In this document: positions 61,836-64,000 of the stretch, in pieces
How positions within the stretch are numbered: position 1 is the stretch's first letter
Layout: the number at the start of each line of letters is the position of its first letter
NCBI RefSeq assembly: GCF_014836645.1
Contig: NZ_JACSQM010000004.1
Location: 62,001-126,000, forward strand
Direction of reading: 5' to 3'
DNA length: 64,000 nt
Source of the DNA: Fictibacillus norfolkensis
GTDB taxonomy: Bacteria; Bacillota; Bacilli; Bacillales; Fictibacillaceae
The notes under the pieces: generated by a model
Database searches by the model: none
Seen by the model: the letters and a program-made list of their open reading frames with translations, nothing else
Told to the model about the DNA's origin: nothing
Made by a program: the position numbers and the translations under genes

Positions 61836-62151
61836 AGGTTATCTACTGATTGAAGCTATATTTAGTCTTTTGTTGATCTCAGTAGTATTTTCAATATGTT
61901 TACCTTTCATCTATATCTCATATCAAGAACAAAGAACATCAGAGCAACTTCTATATGCGATGACAGAAGCTGACCATGCTGCAGGCATGAGAAGTATGTC
62001 ACAGCTTATGCCTGATGAGCGTCATTGGATTGATAACGGCATTGAGTATCAGCTATTAACAAGAAAAGGTGTGACAGATGAATACGAGATTTGTATTTCG
62101 TTCAGAGCTTCAAACCAAAAAGAGTATACAACATGTGCGAGTTCATTCTGA
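61819..62151 (+). CDS. comGE: minor pseudopilin ComGE
   Basis: Pseudopilin, 110 aa (B. subtilis 115 aa). MLQNNKGYLLIEAIFSLLLI carries the G|YLLIEA prepilin site with Glu at +5. The ATG lies inside the comGD 3' end. The C-terminal half is polar with two cysteines (YEICISF, TTCASSF). Identity rests mainly on position and pilin N-terminus. Confidence 0.82.
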   Translation: MLQNNKGYLLIEAIFSLLLISVVFSICLPFIYISYQEQRTSEQLLYAMTEADHAAGMRSMSQLMPDERHWIDNGIEYQLLTRKGVTDEYEICISFRASNQKEYTTCASSF

Positions 62152-62575
62152 AATCCCTGCGAACAAGAACGGTTATACACTCGTAGAATCGATGATCGCA
62201 TTAGGAATATTAATCGTAACAACTTTTATGATCACAATGTTGTTAACTCATCTACAAAAACAACCACAATCCGTTCAGTCTGAAGAAACTGCATTGTTTT
62301 TTTCAATGATCGGAAAAGAAATAAGAGAAGCTGTGACTGTTGAGGTACGAAACAACGCGTTGTTCATTACACTGTCTACCGGTGAAGTGATCAGTTTCAC
62401 ACGTTATCATTCTCTTATACGAAAACAAGTTAATGGATTAGGTCACGAAGTTTGGGTTCAAAATATTCAAGAGGTGAAAGTAGAAGAAATAGAAGAGCGA
62501 TATATTTACGTCACGCTGACGGATAAAGAAGGAAACCAATCTCATCGTGGCTTTAGGAGAATTAGACATGAATGA
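62078..62575 (+). CDS. comGF: minor pseudopilin ComGF
   Basis: ComGF family, 165 aa from ATG 62078, which follows AAAAGGTG. A pilin-like helix appears at residues 33-60 (NGYTLVESMIALGILIVTTFMITMLL) after an unusually long, polar 32-residue leader. A GTG at 62135 would give a more typical shorter leader, but it has a poorer site. The ISFTRYHSLIRKQVNGLGHE segment is the family signature. Overlaps comGE by 74 bp with the long start. Confidence 0.8.
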   Translation: MNTRFVFRSELQTKKSIQHVRVHSEIPANKNGYTLVESMIALGILIVTTFMITMLLTHLQKQPQSVQSEETALFFSMIGKEIREAVTVEVRNNALFITLSTGEVISFTRYHSLIRKQVNGLGHEVWVQNIQEVKVEEIEERYIYVTLTDKEGNQSHRGFRRIRHE

Positions 62576-62942
62576 GAGAGGAATGATATATCCGCTCGTT
62601 CTAACGCTTTGCTTCATCCTATTAATTTTCTTTAGTTACCTAACAGAAAAAGTAGCATCAGAACGACACTTTGTTTTTATGCAGGAAGAGCAACTTAAAC
62701 AAGTCCGTCTGATCCAGCAAGGTGTGGATCGTGCTCTTGTTTGGGTAGAAGAACTCGCGGTTTATCCGTCAGAACGCAGACTAAACGTTAACGAGGGACT
62801 ATTAAAGGTTGTATTTACGAAAACATCTGTTAATGAAGTGATGTTTACGGTTGAAGCTGTTACAACTCGACAGTCTACAAAAAAGGTAAAAGTGTATTAT
62901 AATGTAACCCAGAAAAGCGTTACAAAATGGGTGGAGGGTTAA
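62568..62942 (+). CDS. comGG: minor pseudopilin ComGG
   Basis: ComGG, 124 aa, the same length as B. subtilis ComGG. MNERGMIYPLVLTLCFILLIFFSYL is an N-terminal helix without the classical pilin Glu, as usual for ComGG. The ATG at 62568 is 9 bp after AGGAG; the upstream GTG is rejected. It overlaps comGF by 8 bp. Last comG gene; the shikimate kinase follows without a terminator. Confidence 0.83.
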   Translation: MNERGMIYPLVLTLCFILLIFFSYLTEKVASERHFVFMQEEQLKQVRLIQQGVDRALVWVEELAVYPSERRLNVNEGLLKVVFTKTSVNEVMFTVEAVTTRQSTKKVKVYYNVTQKSVTKWVEG

Positions 62943-62944
62943 AA

Positions 62945-63463
62945 TTGAACACCATATATTTAGTCGGTTTCATGGGTTGTGGAAAAACATCTGTAGGAAG
63001 AGAGCTTTCAAAACGTTTAGAGGTTCCACCATATGATGTTGATTCGACAGTGGAAAAAGATCGAGGACAAACGATAAGAGAAATATTTAAGAACGAAGGG
63101 GAAGAGGCGTTCCGTAATTACGAGTCTCTTGCCATTCGCCAGCTCCCCGTACAACATGCTGTTGTTATGACTGGAGGGGGTGCGGTCGTAAGAGAAGAAA
63201 ATATAACGTACATGAAGAACAATGGGATTGTCATCTACTTAAAAACGAGTTTTCCGGTTCTATGGAGTAGGTTGATGACAGAAGAAGAAAGAAACAAGAG
63301 GCCGATCCTATTAACTTCAACAAGAGAAGAAGTTCAGAAACTCTTTAACGATAGAAGTTCACATTATGAAAAAAGTGATATCGAGGTTATTACAGATCAA
63401 TTAACAACAGAAGAAGTATGCGACCAAATTTTAGAAAAGTTAAGCCGTTTAAACATACAATAA
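62945..63463 (+). CDS. aroK: shikimate kinase
   Basis: Shikimate kinase, 172 aa. It phosphorylates shikimate at O3 in aromatic amino-acid synthesis. Walker A GFMGCGKTSVGREL (about 9-22), substrate Asp in YDVDSTVEKD (about 34), an arginine near EAFRNYES, GGGAV (about 76-80), and the lid arginine in ERNKRPIL. The TTG start lies 6 bp after GGAGGG, two bases after the comGG stop; an overlapping ATG 18 bp upstream is less likely. Placement at the end of the comG operon is unusual and may couple its expression to readthrough. Confidence 0.9.
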   Translation: MNTIYLVGFMGCGKTSVGRELSKRLEVPPYDVDSTVEKDRGQTIREIFKNEGEEAFRNYESLAIRQLPVQHAVVMTGGGAVVREENITYMKNNGIVIYLKTSFPVLWSRLMTEEERNKRPILLTSTREEVQKLFNDRSSHYEKSDIEVITDQLTTEEVCDQILEKLSRLNIQ

Positions 63464-63509
63464 TTGGCCAAAACTAGAATGTGATTGCTTCTAAAAGGGA
63501 GTTTTGCCA

Positions 63510-63698
63510 ATGGCTGCAGGATCAGATGTTATCAAGTTTCTTACACAGAGGGTCGTCAAATATTTGGATGAACCAAAATCAGTAAGAAAGGAAAGGCGTA
63601 TCACAAAAAAAAATGAACGCGAACCTTTGCTTACTTATCTATTTGGGGTCGTTCCGATGGGACTCCGTTTAGTGTTCCGAAGAAAGAAAAAGAAATAA
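63510..63698 (+). CDS. yqzE: YqzE family protein
   Basis: Small basic protein, 62 aa, of the YqzE family; in B. subtilis it follows comGG. DVIKFLTQRVVKYLDEPKSVRKERR and TYLFGVVPMGLRLVFRRKKKK match the family, with a short hydrophobic C-terminal segment. AAAAGGGAG lies about 10 bp before the ATG. Function unknown. Confidence 0.87.
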   Translation: MAAGSDVIKFLTQRVVKYLDEPKSVRKERRITKKNEREPLLTYLFGVVPMGLRLVFRRKKKK

Positions 63699-63711
63699 GG
63701 CTGGAAAAAGG

Positions 63712-63748
63712 AAGAGCCGGGATACAGTTCCCAGCTCTTATTTTTTAT
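63712..63748. terminator. terminator between yqzE and the yqhG-like gene
   Basis: AAGAGC(C)GGGA...TCCC(A)GCTCTT stem, loop TACAGT, T6 tail on the plus strand. Confidence 0.75.
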
Positions 63749-64000
63749 GCAAGATAGAAAAGTCCACCATTTATGATCTCCACAATTATCTGTGGCTCGT
63801 ATTGTGTGCGAAGTGCTTCTTTTTCAATATGATAGGCTTCAGGTTTCGTTAAAGAATCTTCATAAAAGCCCTCTAATAGTTCAAGGTCTTCATCCCATCG
63901 TTTTTTTGCGTCCTCGGCCCACGTGTGATCGTCTCTATCAATAACTTCCTGTATTAGATTTTCTAATCTTTTTATGGCACTCTGTGGCTTGATAAACGGA
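63745..64000 (-). CDS. yqhG: YqhG-like protein, 3' end only
   Basis: C-terminal 84 codons of a minus-strand gene that runs off the window end. The visible protein begins PFIKPQSAIKRLENLIQEV and ends VEIINGGLFYLA. It is rich in Glu, Lys and Trp-containing helices (DHTWAEDAKKRWDEDLELL). It resembles the C-terminus of B. subtilis YqhG, which lies near comG, and position supports this. The function of that family is unknown. The TAA stop is at 63745-63747. Confidence 0.65.
   Translation of the reverse strand, partial: PFIKPQSAIKRLENLIQEVIDRDDHTWAEDAKKRWDEDLELLEGFYEDSLTKPEAYHIEKEALRTQYEPQIIVEIINGGLFYLA

Overview
The window is chromosomal DNA from a low-to-moderate GC, endospore-forming Firmicute of the Bacillaceae. 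Gene order follows the Bacillus subtilis region from cccA through yqfN, yqfO, ispH, cshB, nfo, zur, ispG, sodA, pbpA, pst, rpmG, yqgN, glcK, yqgS, yqgT, yqgX and mgsR to comG and yqzE. Several insertions and substitutions point to a genus outside the B. subtilis group; Fictibacillus-like is a guess from gene content only. Coding density is high, intrinsic terminators are clear, and GTG and TTG starts are common. I see no prophage, insertion sequence or CRISPR array.

Layout. 0-3 kb: acyl-CoA dehydrogenase and acyl-CoA ligase. 3-11 kb: cytochrome c-550, tRNA methyltransferase TrmK, a Nif3-like protein, IspH, YqfQ, helicase CshB, endonuclease IV, YqfT and a purine permease. 11-17 kb: a manganese ABC operon (ATPase, permease, lipoprotein) behind a strong promoter with an MntR-like box, a HAD phosphatase, then a zinc ABC operon ending in its regulator zur and preceded by a Zur-like box. 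17-24 kb: small proteins, a repeat-rich gap, IspG, envelope proteins and a Na/Pi symporter. 24-25 kb: six tRNA genes. 25-34 kb: sodA, an MFS transporter, a class B PBP, and pstSCAB-phoU behind a textbook four-repeat Pho box.

35.6-43.5 kb: a tightly packed four-gene carbohydrate operon (HTH-DUF4912 protein; GH57/DUF1957 branching enzyme fused to a GT4 glycosyltransferase; nucleotidyltransferase fused to a phosphomannomutase-like domain that has lost its catalytic motifs; GH15 hydrolase). This is the most novel-looking system here and is probably an alpha-glucan synthesis and turnover module without the canonical glg genes. 43.5-58 kb: a zinc-free type L33 protein, 5-formyl-THF cyclo-ligase, DUF92, MobA, an M42 peptidase, a SpoVAF-like spore protein, glucokinase, lipoteichoic acid synthase with a near-perfect ECF sigma promoter, a LysM-M14 endopeptidase, a YqgX hydrolase, a MidA-like methyltransferase and mgsR. 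58.8-63.7 kb: tRNA-Gln, the comGA-GG competence pseudopilus operon, shikimate kinase, yqzE, and the 3' end of a yqhG-like gene cut by the window edge.

A family of about 130-bp structured interspersed repeats occurs three times (17.9, 18.1 and 34.4 kb), with a likely relic at 26 kb. Metal homeostasis (Mn, Zn, Mn-SOD, zinc-free L33), phosphate acquisition and envelope synthesis are the main functional themes.
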